Source: Thelonectria olida (taxonomy: Eukaryota > Ascomycota > Sordariomycetes > Hypocreales > Nectriaceae). Taken from it: 64,000 bases of DNA. A program made the position numbers and the translations under genes. Under the pieces are notes generated by a model that searched no databases, was not told the DNA's origin, and saw nothing but the letters and a program-made list of their open reading frames with translations. The DNA is taken from the NCBI GenBank assembly GCA_020736575.1, contig JAGPYM010000006.1:1860001-1924000 (forward strand), in the 5' to 3' direction. This document shows, in pieces, positions 1-12,590 of the stretch (its first letter is position 1; each line of letters opens with the position of its first letter).

Positions 1-1026
1 GTGCTCAAGGCATGCATGTGCACCTTCTATTACCGTTTGACCAAGGACTTGGAGGGCTACCGAAGGAAGATTTACGTGGGCTTTGGCTTGATCATCGCGA
101 GCTGGGTCGCCGTTCAGCTCAACATCCTCTTGAGCTGCCGGCCCAACTTCACCATGTGGTGGCAGATCAACCCGGATCCCGGCCCATACTGCCAACCGGC
201 CATTTCCCCCGCCATCGTCTGGACTGGTCTCGCCTTGAATGTCGCAACGGATCTCTACCTCATCATGATCCCTATGCCTATGCTGTGGAAGGCTGCCATG
301 CCCTTGATGCAAAAGTGCTGGCTCATTGCTCTCTTCAGCTGCGGACTCTTCGTCACCATGGCTGCCATCCTCCGAGTCGTCCTTCTTATGATGGTATGTT
401 AGAGCTCCGATATGCCCCACGTCCACATACGCACAGGTTGTTCGTTCAATACTGACATCAACTAGGATCCTGTAAACGGCGCCATGCTTGCCGGCTCTTG
501 GGCAGTCCGCGAAACCTTCACAGCCGTCGTCACCACCAACATCCCCATGCTCTTCCCGACCTTCAAAAAAGCCGTCGCCCCCATCGTGTCGCGCGTGGGC
601 TCGTCACTGGGCTTCTCTCGAAACAGCAAATCGGGCGGCCGCACAGAATCAAAGCTCTCAAAGATGACCATCGACACGTGGAGGCGCAAGGGCAGTCGCC
701 GGGGCTCGATCCCTCTCCAGGGAAACCATATGTCGGGTGAGAGAGGGAGCGACAACGACAGCGAGACGTTCATTGTCGACCTCCCTGAGCTGACCAAGGA
801 CGGTCGATCCCACAGCAGCCAGCCCGACAAGGGCATTCAACGACAAGTCGAGGTGTCGGTCTTCGAGATGAACAAGGACAGCCAGGGCGACGACGGGGCA
901 TACACACACAATGGAAACTACACGACGACCTGGTCGGGTTCCACGAGGCAGGGGTCAAGACAAGCGTCACAGTCCGAGTTCTATCTTTCACACATCCACC
1001 AGGACGGCTACCAACATAATCGATGA
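1..1026 (+). CDS. Fungal rhodopsin-like (PTH11-type) integral membrane protein, 5' truncated by window edge
   Basis: Frame 1 is open from base 1 without a convincing initiator, so the N-terminal part lies outside the window. Exon 1..393 joins exon 466..1026 across a GT..AG intron at 394..465, giving ..RVVLLMM/DPVNGAMLAGSW... At least three hydrophobic helices are visible in exon 1. The phrases IASWVAVQLN, ATDLYLIMIPMPMLW and GAMLAGSWAVRETFTAVVTTNIPM are arranged as in the fungal rhodopsin domain of CFEM/PTH11-like receptors and related 7-TM proteins. After the last helix comes a long polar, serine-rich tail of about 140 residues, probably cytosolic. Some members of the family sense host or surface cues; the ligand here is unknown and no CFEM domain can be seen because the start is missing. 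Confidence 0.8.
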
Positions 1027-2807
1027 GCACTCACGGCTCCGTGTACCATCCACGACGCAGATTCCCTCCCTACCCATCTACACGTGCAAACAGTTGCCGT
1101 GCTCCTTTGTGCGAGTCGGGGGGGTCCTTTCTTTCCTATGGCGAACTAAATGTAAAATAGATACAAGAGCATACAGTACTCTTTCTTCGGTACGAGAGGC
1201 ACACTTTTTTCTTTTCTTTTTTTCAGGACGAAGACATTAGAATCGATACCAGGTTGGGCCAGGAACATTCACATGGCATTGGGGGTTTCACAGGGCGGTT
1301 TCTCTAATCATGATATTTAGTTGAATCAACTATCAAACAGAAAGAATAGAACATGATCATCTCATTCTTCGAGGACAGACCCATGTTGTCGAGCCTTTCC
1401 CTCACTCTTCCTGTCTACGTACCTGGTTAGTGGTTGAAAACACTACGTAAGGTTCTTGGAGGGACATTCTGGCTTTTCTTCTAACTAATTGTTGGGGATT
1501 CTCACCGCCAAACTGACGACCCCTGGTGATGCATGAAGAAAGTAGGATACCGTTGGCCTCACGCAAGGGAGATGACTCCTTGCATTCGACTGAATCGGTG
1601 AACCACATGATACCAAAGTGTCTCAGCTGGGTGAAATCAGAAAACGTCATGGGGTCGACAGACATGCTCGGGCCGGAAGAACTTGAGCACCCTCTGGATA
1701 AAGTTGCTGGCTGCATAGACTATCCGTGAGAGGCCATGGCTTGCAACATCAACAAAGCTAAACCTTAGCTGTGGCACCTGTCAACGTAACGGCAAGTGGC
1801 TGGGCGGAATAGGAGGAAACTAGGGCGCATCGTTCAGAGTAATTGGATCCCTTGGATATTTTCAACTCTCGTATTAGGTAACATCTGGTCACCCTGCTCC
1901 AACATCTGCTGTGGCGCTTCAGCTAAAGTCTGACCCAAGATTGATACCATTCACGGAAACTATAGGGTAATTAATTAATCGGGCTGCCAAGGAGAAAGGC
2001 ATCTCGACGTCCACGTGCCTAACGTGCTCCAAGGGCAACATGCGCCACGCTGGAAAGCGCTCGGCCAATCACATCTCGGAACGCGGGGGATACGTCGCGA
2101 AAACTGGCCAGGAACGTTTAGGGGACTTTGGGGGCCTTCCGACTTCCCGCAGCGGCGCAGGTTGCCTGGGGATTCCCCACCTCACTGCCCGAGGTCGGTG
2201 TCTTCCACGGTAGGTAAACCGCCAAGGAAGACTTCCAGTGGTGGCAGCAGAGGCCGCAGAGCCCCCCGAAAGCTCAGGGCAGGCACCTGCCACCACCACC
2301 ACACCAGCCACCCCCCTGCCGGCTGATGTAAGGCCTCATGCACCCAACAAGGCAACCATGCATCTCGGTGCTTGAACCAACCTGCCGCCTCACTCCTCTG
2401 GCCTTTGTCCACTCTCACGATGCCATTCCCATCATTTTCATTTTAACCAAACCTCGTGCTGCCCACACTCGCCACGCCCGCCCGCCACACCCGCGTTCCT
2501 CGGCCTCTTTGGATTTCATTTTTTGGGCCGCAGTTTTAACTTCAACTTCTCTACGCTTCTCTTCTATCCATTCCTTTACGCCGCTCCAGGTACCCTTTGA
2601 TTTTTAGCCTGCGACCTGCGCGACATTGCCGAGCAGCGACACGACTGCACGCCACCACCGCGAACCCCTCCATCCCCGACCCGTCTCATTACTACCTTTC
2701 GCCCGGGTCACCTGCAAACCCGCCTCGGGCTCTAACATCTTATTTGTTTAATCTTTTTTTGTCATCGAGTACTCGTGCGCGAGACTCGAGACTCCCCCAA
2801 CGACGAC
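1027..2807. other. Gene-free interval, receptor 3' flank and DOT1 upstream region
   Basis: No ORF here resembles a known protein. The first 300 bases are T-rich and probably carry the receptor 3' UTR. The last few hundred bases before the DOT1 ATG are pyrimidine-rich (roughly 2450-2790), as in fungal core promoters and leaders. No repeat family or RNA gene was recognised. Confidence 0.5.
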
Positions 2808-4337
2808 ATGCGTTTGTTTGGCAACAAGAACAGCAAGATCAAGGCCGACCCGCCGAAGATCCGCATCGAAAAGGTCCCCGTGAACCGCCCGGCCGCGAAG
2901 CCGAAACCGAAGCCAAAGCCTACCATCGCCGCTTCTGCCTCTGCTCCCGCATCTCGCTCATCGTCCACGAACCGTCTTTCCCCCAAGGCGTCCGCCGGCC
3001 GCCAGAAGAGCCGCTCGCCCTATCCCTCCTCTGCCGAAGACACGGGCCACGACCGCAAGCGCAAGGCAAACCGACTCTCCACGCCGCGCCGTTCCCCCGC
3101 TGCCGATCGTATAGAATTCGGTAACAGCGAGGACGAGGGCGAAGCCGAAGATGACAACTGGTTGAACCTTGAATCCACCAGCAAGAGGCAGCGCAAGAGC
3201 CCCGAAGATGGGGTCCTCGACTCCGCGAGAAAGCTCAAGAGCTCCCGAGCGTTCCAGGGTCGTATCAAGGGCTTGAGCTACATCCATGCCGTGGACGTGG
3301 CCTCACTTGAGCTGAAGTGTGTCCCCGTCATGGGCGCTCAAAAAGAGGACGTGGCCATAGAACTGCAGTATCCCAGCATGCAGCCTCGCGAAAAGTGAGT
3401 TTTGTCCTCTCGGCTCTTTGTCTCACCAAAAGCTAATATTTCTTACAGATTCGAACTGGTATGGGGCAAAGACAAGATCGATGCTGTCGAGGCGAGCATC
3501 AGAGTAGTTCGACACGCTGCTGAAAACTTCCTCCCTGAGGAGGAGCGCGAACCTTTTACTAAGCAAACAGGTGGCGGGGGTATAATACGGCGTTTGGAGA
3601 AGGCATCCAACCGTAACATTCAAGATCTCATGGGTTTCAAAGCGGCGTTACTGGAGTACAACGAGTTGATGCTCAATCTAGTCGAGGACGGCGTGGTTGC
3701 CAAGCATCTCGATACATTGCACGACCTCCCTAAGGATATGATCGCCTTCGTTCTGGACCAAATCTATGACCGCACCGTCGCCCCAAAGGTGGAACTGCTG
3801 TCCAAGTACGAAAACGGAACCGACTATGTCTATGGCGAGCTCCTCCACCCCTTCATCTCTAAGCTCCTGGTGGACCAGACCAAGATGACTTCGGGCCAAG
3901 TTTTCGTGGACCTGGGCTCAGGCGTGGGGAACGTCGTCTTGCAGGCAGCGCTGGAAATTGGTTGCGAGAGCTGGGGCTGTGAGATGATGGAAAACGCCTG
4001 CAACCTGGCTGACGCGCAGAAGAAAGAGTTTGAGGCACGATGCATGCTCTGGGGCATCAAGCCGGGCAAGGCGCACCTGCAACGAGGTGACTTCCGCAAG
4101 AACACGGCCATCCACGAGGCTCTTAAGCGGGCTGACGTGGTTCTTGTGAACAACAAGGCTTTCACCTCACAGCTCAACGATGACCTGGTCCGCATGTTCT
4201 TGGATGTGAAGCAGGGGTGCAAGATCATTTCCCTGAAGTCGTTTGTCGCGGATTTGAAGAGCAACAACCACAACATCAACGACGTCGGGAGTACGATTCT
4301 CGATGTGGAGGAATGCACATACCCGAGGGTTATGTGA
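2808..4337 (+). CDS. DOT1: Histone H3 lysine-79 methyltransferase DOT1 (apparent frameshift at the last ~20 codons)
   Basis: Exons 2808..3394 and 3449..4337 are joined across a 54-nt intron and give about 491 residues as read. The start is the first ATG of the open frame and begins [12 protein letters not shown]. Residues 1-130 are basic and low-complexity, as in nucleosome-binding Dot1 tails. The Dot1 methyltransferase core follows: D1 loop YGELLHPF near residue 324, SAM motif [10 protein letters not shown] near 349-357, GCEMMENA, and VVLVNNKAF near 426-434, where the NN-x-x-F element lines the active site. The enzyme methylates H3K79 in nuclear chromatin using S-adenosylmethionine, with roles in silencing and the DNA-damage response. 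The reading frame closes with a TGA at 4335, but the adjacent frame from 4325 to 4384 encodes a Dot1-like end ([14 protein letters not shown]), so one base seems missing around 4322-4325. It is convergent with ATG16. Confidence 0.93.
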
Positions 4338-4569
4338 GCTGGACCAACGCCGGAGGGTCCTACTTCATATCAACACGAAAGTAGACTTTAGAGCTTCATC
4401 AGCAATAAGGAGCAATGGTTTCTGGGATAAGGGTAAGATTGGGCACGCGCAAGGGGGAATTGGTTGTTCAGGCTTACAGGGATACTCCATATAGCACTTC
4501 GTTTCTGTCATGATTCGGCACTTGGCCGTTGTAGTCGTTAAAAATGTATATCGTCGCCTGTCGTTGGGC

Positions 4570-5333
4570 TTATCGTCCCTTTTCGAAGATGGGTTCGTTG
4601 GCGAGGTTCATGGCGTCGGCTTCTTGGGCCATTCGTTTCATCCATCGGTCAATGAGCTCCTTGTTCTCCTTTTTGACCTTATCTCTCTCCTTTTCTGCCA
4701 TGGACATTTGGAGGTTCAGCGCTATCATCTCGTCTTGGACTTGCTGTTTTTGTTGTTAGTCCTGGACTGTTCTCGAAGAGCACGCTCAACCACGCACCTC
4801 GATAAGTTTCCTCTTTTCTCGCAGCTCGTATTCTCGATCTTTCAATCTCGTAGTCAGTGTCGTCTTGTCGGCAGTAAAGTCTCGGATGGATTTCGAGTCG
4901 GTCTTTGATTTCGAGCGGAGCTTTGTGAGCTCATCTTGGGCGGTGCGCAAGCGGGTTTCGGAGACGCCCTTGGAGCGAAGGGCTTCGGCCAAGTCTTGTT
5001 TCAGTTGTGCGACGCCAGGATCGTTCGAGGATGGATCGACGGAGACTTGTTTCTTCGTAGCGGACGGGGTCCCGCTGGTCGAGATGAGGGATTCTAGGGA
5101 GGCCTTTTCTGCTTCGAGGGCGGAGATGCGATCGGCCATTTGGGAGCCTTTGTGTTCACTGTCAGCTTCCCCCTTTGCTCGCTTCGGTTGCGCTGGACTG
5201 CGCTCGGCGTCGGAGATGGGGAGGGGTTATATTGTGGGGAGTACTGACATGTTTGGACGAGGTCCATGTTGACTGGATTGCTGAGTTCTGCATCCTTGAG
5301 GGATGAGAGATATTGGTCGCGCCAGTTGGGCAT
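4570..5333 (-). CDS. ATG16: Autophagy protein Atg16
   Basis: Three exons on the minus strand, 5333..5249, 5147..4798 and 4743..4570, encode about 202 residues, the usual size of short fungal Atg16. The N-terminus MPNWRDQYLSSLKDAE is the Atg5-binding helix. It is followed by SQMADRISALEAEKASL and a long coiled coil ending QDEMIALNLQMSMAEKERDK and ELIDRWMKRMAQEADAMN, the Atg16 signature. Atg16 dimerises and binds Atg12-Atg5 to form the E3-like complex that places Atg8 lipidation on the phagophore membrane. The intron 1 donor is the less usual GTCAGT (5248 downward) and its acceptor choice is inferred from frame. The C-terminal intron, 4744..4797, is clear. The gene is divergent from VPS16 and convergent with DOT1. 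Confidence 0.9.
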
Positions 5334-5724
5334 GGCTTTTGGGAAGGGAAAGCGTTGGGAGGTTGTGAGAGAGAAAAAAAAAAGATGGATTGCAATGAGT
5401 TGTCGTTGGTTGCTTGGTGATGCCGCCTGGTTCGTTGTACATGTCCCGCCCATTCCTGAGGTGTCGGTGGGATGATGCAAGGCCTATGCATTTTTGGCGG
5501 GGGCCTTAACATGCTGACAAGGATGGGACAGCAGGCGCCTGGGCTGGGCTACTTTAGCCGAGGAATAGCCCCTTCTGCCTAGCGACCGCAGCGCAGTTAC
5601 GTCGACGGGGGAGCTAGCGTCGGGAGATTGAAGCTCCCCCCAACCTCTCTCTCAGTGCCAGCAAGAGCACAACAAACATCGGACAAAAGACGAGGGACCA
5701 TTTTTACAATGAGATAGCGCAGAG
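5334..5724. promoter_or_regulatory. Shared divergent promoter of ATG16 and VPS16
   Basis: A 391-bp gap separates the two start codons, which point away from each other, so it must hold both promoters. It is CT/GA-rich with short homopurine runs near the ATG16 side. No TATA box is obvious. Co-regulation is inferred from geometry only. Confidence 0.5.
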
Positions 5725-8582
5725 ATGGACATGCTTCATCCGAGAGCCGATTGGGAGAGTGTTGGGGACAACTGGTTCCGAAAAACGCAGCTGTACACGG
5801 CCGTCTTTGACCAGGATCTTGACCTGGACAATTACATTGTTACCGGAGCTCCGTATGCGGGTGCATTGGGTGAGTGTGTTTCCATCTTCTCACAGTAGCG
5901 ACTCTCTGCCATTGCTTCACTCATTTTTGTTTGAAAGCTGTCAACTGGAGTCCCCTTTCCCATTGGCTTTCTCATCAATGACCCAAGATGGCACTTAGCT
6001 AACTCCATCTCAGCGCTATGGCGTGACGACTCAAAGCTCCTCGCATATCAACCAGGGAGATCACCAAAACCCGCCATAGACATCTACAGTCTTGCGGGCA
6101 AGAAGCTTCGTAGCATCCCTTGGGATAAGGGACAAATCAAAGGGCTTGGCTGGTCTGAGGACGAGACTCTTATGGTTGTCACCGCCGACGGCATTGTTCG
6201 TTGCTATGATTTACAGGGTGACTTTACGCAGTTCTCGCTAGGCCATGGAGCCGACAACTACAGTGTGGAATCATGCCGGTATGAATGATTGACGCAATGG
6301 CCTGCAACTCTGCTAACCGAAAACAGCTTCTACGACCATGGCATGGTGGCGCTGCTTGGAGACAATACCTTGGTGACAGTCTCGTCATATTCTGAACCTC
6401 GACCTAAGACCCTTGCGACTATACCCGAGGGAGAGATTCACTCATGGGGCATCATCTCACCGAACTACACCTTGTCGAGATCCGTGGAAGTCCTGCTGAG
6501 TATTGAGCAGACCGTCTTTGTCGTTGATGCCACGGATTGCGAAGATCGCTTCTTGGATATCGGACCCTTCAGCCATATCAGCGTTTCGCCGGATGGCCGA
6601 TTTGTCAACCTTTACGCCAAGAATGGCAAGGCACATGTCATTTCTAGCGATTTTCAAGAACGATTGCTCGAACATAACTCGGATTCCCAGACACCCCCTA
6701 AATATGTTGAATGGTGTGGCAGCGACGCGCTTATTGCCTGGGAAGATGAGGTTCACATCATTGGGCCGGGGGACGTTTCATCATCATATATTTACGACAG
6801 CACGAGGGTGCATGTTGTCTCAGGTGCGTTGATTGTGAACTCTCGTCGATGGCCTTGCTAACTAGAACAGAGCATGATGGTGCCCGATTAATTACCAACG
6901 ACTTTTGCGAGTTTCTCGAAAGAGTCCCTCGGGATACTTTGGAAGTTTTTGGCCAGGCGACAGACTCATCACCAGCCTCAATTCTTCTCGACGCTGTAGG
7001 CCAGTTGGATCTCCAGTCACCAAAAGCCGACGATTACATCCAGCTGATCAGGCCAAACCTCACTGAGGCCGTGGACACTTGTGTTAATGCTGCGGGCCGT
7101 GAGATTGACGTCCATTGGCAGAAGCGGTTGCTCAAGGCCGCTTCCTTTGGCAAGTCAGTCTTGGATATTTACAACAGTGACGACTTTGTCGACATGTGTG
7201 AGACTCTTCGAGTCTTGAATGCTGTGCGATATTACGAGGTCGGCATTCCTCTGTCTTTCGAGCAATATCATCGGTTGACCCCTGAGTCGCTCATCAAGCG
7301 ACTTTTAAACCGTCATGAGTACCTCCTGGCTCTCAAGATCGCTGGCTACCTCAAGCTGCCTTCCGATCGAATCTACGTACACTGGGCGTCAAGCAAGGTG
7401 CGCATGGGGGGCGAAGATGACGAAACCATCTGCCGCTTGATTGTTGAGAGACTATCTGGGAAACCTGGCATCTCCTTTGAAGAGATTGCGCGAGCTGCAT
7501 ATCAAGAGGGACGAGGGCGTCTCGCTACGGAGCTGTTGAATCATGAACCTCGTGGAGGCAGGCAGGTGCCACTCCTCTTGAGCATGGAGGAGGATGAGCT
7601 TGCGCTTGACAAGGCCATCGAGAGCGGAGATACGGACCTGATGCTTTCTGTTCTACTGCAGTTGAAGAAGAAGCTTCCCCTTGCTGCCTTCTTCCGCACT
7701 ATCAACTCAAGACCTACCGCAACAGCACTTGTTGAATCATCGGCAACGAAAGAAGACGACAATGCCATCCTCAAGGACCTCTACTACCAAGATGACCGCC
7801 GTGTGGACGGAGCCAATGTCTTTATTCGGGAATCCCTTCGCCAGCCTGACGCCCGAACTTCATCTGACAAGCTGGCACTGGCTGCGAAACTCCTGTCTGA
7901 TTCGAAGGAGAATTCATTTGAGATACATGCGTTGAAAGAGGCGACTACACTTTTAAGAATGCAGGAAGCATTTGATCGAGACTTGACAGACACGTTTACT
8001 GGACTGAGCGTCAACGAAACCATGTTCAAACTCATCCGGCTGGGTTACCACGGAAGAGCCAAGAAGATCCAGAGCGAGTTCAAGGTACCGGAGAATGTGG
8101 CATGGTGGATTCGGTAAGTGGTCCAGGCACTCAACCACGCGGTATTTCAAAGAACAATGGCTAACACGGATGATCCCGTAGACTACGAGCGCTAGTAGCA
8201 AAACGAGACTGGAATGAGATCGAAGAGATCTCGCGGACCAAGAAGAGCCCCATTGGGTGGCAGGTGAGTGGTCCCCGTGCTAAAGCGGTCATGTCTAGTA
8301 TCACGAGGGAGGCTAACGAGGGCATTCTAGCCGTTCTTTAACTTGACTCTTCAGGCGGGCAACCCGCGACTGGCGACGGTGTTTATACCCAAGTGCGTGG
8401 GGTTGGAGCCCGGGGAGACAATCACCATGTATGAGAAGTGTGGGATGCGTGTTAAGGCCGCGCAGGAGGCAGTCAGGCTTAAGGATGCCGAGTCTTGGGC
8501 GAGACTGTTGGAGGCGGCGGGTAAGGGGACGCAAGAGGGACGGGAGATTGAGAGGCTCGGAAGCACAGTGTTTAAGAAGTAG
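5725..8582 (+). CDS. VPS16: Vacuolar protein sorting protein Vps16 (HOPS/CORVET core)
   Basis: Six exons, 5725..5869, 6014..6278, 6327..6823, 6871..8113, 8182..8263 and 8331..8582, encode about 827 residues, the normal Vps16 length. The first half is a beta-propeller, with phrases such as ADWESVGDNWFRK, ALWRDDSKLLAYQPGRSPKP and LDIGPFSHISVSPDGRFV. The second half is the Vps16 C-terminal alpha-solenoid, with RYYEVGIPLSFEQYHRLTP, SKKSPIG-type WQPFFNL and GNPRLATVFIPKC near the end. Vps16 is a core subunit of the HOPS and CORVET tethering complexes, binds Vps33, and is needed for fusion at endosomes and the vacuole. An in-frame second ATG lies two codons downstream, so the start could be 5731. 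All splice junctions keep frame and have GT..AG ends. Confidence 0.94.
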
Positions 8583-11500
8583 GTTTGTGTGTGAGATGTC
8601 TGTACTATAGAAGACTTGCAGGGTATCTGATAGTGAGGTTGATACAAGACATGACTCGCTCAACGCTGCGGTGCCTTGGCTGGTTTCCTCACGTGTATGG
8701 GGTACCTAGATAAGCAAGTAAGTCAACCTAGGCACCTATGCAATATTCGGAGCCACAAACAGGCAGCGAGCTGAATAGTATAAGCCGCCACGGGTGACAT
8801 TATTACCTGTCTAGGGAGGCTGCAAATTGTACGCGGCGAACACAAGGTAACGCATGACGGATGGATAGGGAGGTAGCAAAGCACTTTGAGACGTTGAAAC
8901 TAGGTAGGCAGACTTTTGAATCATGAACTGGAATGCAAAATGTCTCTGTCACACCCGGGGCCCCCGCTCTTCCCCAAGCGGTTTCACCATCTTGTCACTT
9001 GGATTCGAAGGTTGAAAAAAGGTGTGGTGTGACTGGGCGACGGTGGTGGGTTCACGTGCGCAACGTCAGGACGGGAGACGGGGGATGCCGATGCTTAGCG
9101 TTCATGACAAACATGGGGTTTAACTATAGGGGACTTGTTGTGCGTAGTAGTGTTGCGATGATCAAGGCAGATGATGGTCGCATGGGGGAGAACGGAAGTG
9201 GTATGACTGGCTGTTTGGGGAGAGTGTCATGAGAGGCAACATGACAGCAAAAGGAACAAGTCATCACCAGCAACATTGAACATCTGGAAGTCACCATTCC
9301 TGTTAGTTATTTGGTTATCTATCGGCCTTGTGCAATGCCCGTTTTGGAACAGCCCGGGCCCCGGCATCTTCCATTTCGTGCATACGCACACATCTGGATA
9401 GCTAGTGGTCTGGAACCTCTCCGAAGAGTCGAGTAATTGCCCTGCATATGCGCACACCAAGTTCTGGACTCTGGAAGCGTCCGGCTCTTCCCTCTAGGTC
9501 TGGTTAAGATGGAGAGACAGCTACTTGGTGCCTAAGTTGGTCCCCTGCCTGGGCGGTGGCGAGCGCTGAGCAAGGCGCCCGAGTGAATTATTCCCATTCG
9601 ACTACAAGTTGAGAAGGAACTCTCATTGTTTTCAATTATGGGGATGTCATGTTTCCCATGCTCTCTGGAATGGAGGCGTACGGGGGAGCGAAATTAGTCC
9701 ATGTAGGACGAGACGGGAGAATGAGACCACAAATGGGGAATCAGTGTCTTGTTTCGGGCTTTTTCTGTGCATGCCCTCCCTTCAACTGTGAAATTCGAGT
9801 CCTTGTTTTGCATTCTGCGCCGGTTGCACGGTGTCTGAGTGGTAATGCCCGAGACTTCCATCGGACATACTGGGCATCTCACAGTGGCAGACACGGGGCG
9901 CTCTGTACAGCTGCACATGCATGTGCGTATCGAGTCGTGGGGGGTCTGGATCGGTATAACTGAGCAAGCTGAAGGTGCAAGTCTTGAGGTGATCTCCCCC
10001 CCGCCTGTTCACCTGAGCGAGTGGGCCGAGCGCGACTCGTGAGCTGAGCCGGCGAATGGATGTTGAGGTGATCACCAACAACAGGGCAAGGAGGTCTCAT
10101 TGTTTCTTTGGACATGTCTCCTCCCTCCCTCTGCTCGTTCATACTGGCTCATCTTGCATGTTAGATACTGTAAGCTGCTGCCAAGTAAAATACGAATAAT
10201 GTCTAACACCCCCTCACTTTCTTCATGATGCCTGACAGCACATGGCATCGCCAAACGGGGGGTTCTCTGCATGAGTTCAGTTCTGGATCGGGTGGCTGTC
10301 CCATCTTTAGCCACCCACATCAACCCCGTGCCCGCCAAACTCGGCGCTGGCGTCGTGTACCGGCGCTGCCAAGACACGGGCTTGGCCACCTAGCTTGGGC
10401 CTTGAGAGGCAATTCTCCACTGAGGGGATCACGGATGGACGGGCATTCCGAAGAGGTCGGTCTGCGGAAGAAGAAGGGAGTTGAAGGTGCGGCTGGTTGA
10501 GATCAAGTTGTCAAGCAAGTGAAGTAAGGTAAGTCAGCAAAGCAAAGCAAAGCAAAGCAAAGCAAAGCAGGCAGAGCCCACCCGCTGCGGGTGTTGCACA
10601 GATGGTTTCTGTCATCCATGCGCTGTGGAGATGTGTGTGGACTGCAAAGTCGGCAGATGGCCCCAGATGAGGTGGTGAGGGTCTCTCCATCTGCATGCCC
10701 ACATCGTCAAACGACTTTTCCCTCCAACAAGCCATCAACGTCAACCTCAAGATGCTGTAGGTACCAAGGCAACTGGGCCTAGTACCAAACAAACCGCTGG
10801 GCTTGAATCGAACAAGGAATAAGCTTTATTCATCGTAGGGTTTCCGTTTTCCCGGTATGCCCGCTTCATCTAGACTTCTTCCAACCCAATCTGACATGGA
10901 ACCTAGACCTGGACCTCGAACGGCCCCGGAGCCCGACTACCGGGGAGGTGTGGAATCATCAATCAATGAGTGCCTTTCAGGGTCTCGAGGGATCTCGACG
11001 GTCTGCGTAGTAACTGGTTAACTCACTGGCCAGTCGCAGTGGTTGTGTGATTGTTATCTTTGCGCCAAATCTCGTGAGTTGGGAAAAGGGGATTAGTTCG
11101 CCGGTGGCGTCTCCCGTTCCAAGCATCATCATCATCCCATCATTCCCATGTCGCTGTTTGCCCATGTCATGAATATCATGGCCATCATGGATGGTGCTTG
11201 CTAGTGCCGCCGCCTCCTCCCGAGCGACGGACGGCCCAGAGCAGAGCAGAGCAGAGGAAAACGAGACCCTGCTCCCCCGGCCAATCCCGCGCGCTCCAAG
11301 CAACCAGGCCAGCTCCCTTGCCTGAGAGCTCTCCAGTTTTCCTGACAAGTCGCTTCATTATGGCTGCTGCTGCTGCTGTGCGTCCGTGATCACCGGTGAC
11401 AGTGACATCCATGTCGCCCGTACTTCCCGTCCTCTTCTGCCTTGGTCGCTGGCTGGGCCTCGGCGGTGACATCTACAGGGGCCTCACCAACCACAGCTCC

Positions 11501-12590
11501 CCTCCAGAGAATCAATCCACCTCAGCCGCCGGCGCCACCTCTGCAGTTTTGGGGCCTCCACTTGGGTTCTAGGTCCCAGTTCGTGCCTCTTCAACGTGCC
11601 GGGGGGAGAGCAAGAACATGGCATGCTTTCCCCATCTCCAAAAAAGACATCTTGCCCGCCACCTTGATCCATCTTGTATCCGGTTTCCCTTTTTCTTATT
11701 TCCCTCTTTCTTCTTTCTGGCTTGCATGTTCGTTCTTCGAATTTGCCATAATCCATCTCCATCTCCAATCTCGGATCCCGAGTCGGAAACGCACGCACAG
11801 TCATATCCCCGCGTACCAATATACGTCCCCGCACGTGTCAGACTCAGTCGGGCAGTTCCCTTACCTATCAAACAGACGGACGAACCATCTGCAGGGCGAG
11901 ACAATTGGACCTCGCTCACTCCAGACTGACTGAGGTGATCACCCTACTGATCCTCCTGATCACCCTCCCGTCCCGCCACCGTCTCCGCCTGCGCTTGCGA
12001 CTCGAGTAACAACTTGACAAAGAGCGAGCACCCGACCCGACGAGAATTGGCCCTCAAACTCGAAGAGCAAACAAGGAGAACAAAGCAGAGCAAGCGGCGT
12101 CTAACACTTACTTGTTCCTCTGTTCCCCCCCTTTCGGCGCCTCCGACTCCTCAGTTACTCGTATCTCAAACCCGTTTATTCGCACACACGTACCTACGAA
12201 GCACGTTAGAGTCGCCCCATCGCCGTCTTCAGCTCGTCTCCTCCCGTTGTCTCCGCCCCCCATTTTTAGGGACCAGCCAGACCAGAGGTACCTAAACGAA
12301 GTCGTTCACGACCTGAGCTAAAAAAAAATAATAATAACCAGCTGGATCTTGTTGGGACCTGACTTGGACGTTTCCTCAATTATCCTTCAAGGCTGCATCC
12401 AGGGAACACATTTATTTCCCTCTGTTCCCTTTCTTCTTTTACTTTTGTTCTTGTCACCTTTGACGTCCCTCAGAAAGAATTTCCTCCTATTTTTTGTGGC
12501 GTCACATTGGGTTGTGTGTAAAAAACAACACAACAACCAACTTCATCCCGCCACTGTCTCCCTGGTCTTCACCAGGCGACTCCTCGTCCA
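8583..12590. other. 4-kb gene-free interval upstream of DMA1
   Basis: No ORF in any frame looks like a conserved protein. The interval holds the AGCAA microsatellite at 10536..10569 and two copies of the perfect palindrome GGTGATCACC (10067..10076 and 11934..11943). Pyrimidine-rich tracts run from about 11580 to 12560, with several short ATG-initiated frames that could be upstream ORFs in a long DMA1 leader. A non-coding RNA cannot be excluded from sequence alone. Confidence 0.5.
10536..10569. repeat. AGCAA pentanucleotide microsatellite, about 6.8 copies
   Basis: Six perfect AGCAA units and a partial seventh run head to tail. The tract is in the non-coding interval between VPS16 and DMA1. 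Confidence 0.95.

Noticed and set aside
2597..3124. 175-codon plus-strand frame overlapping DOT1 exon 1
   Set aside because: Out of frame with DOT1, Arg/Pro/His-rich, no domain.
11442..11933. 163-codon plus-strand frame upstream of DMA1
   Set aside because: Low-complexity Pro/Ser/His translation of a pyrimidine-rich leader; no conserved feature and several equally long rivals in other frames.
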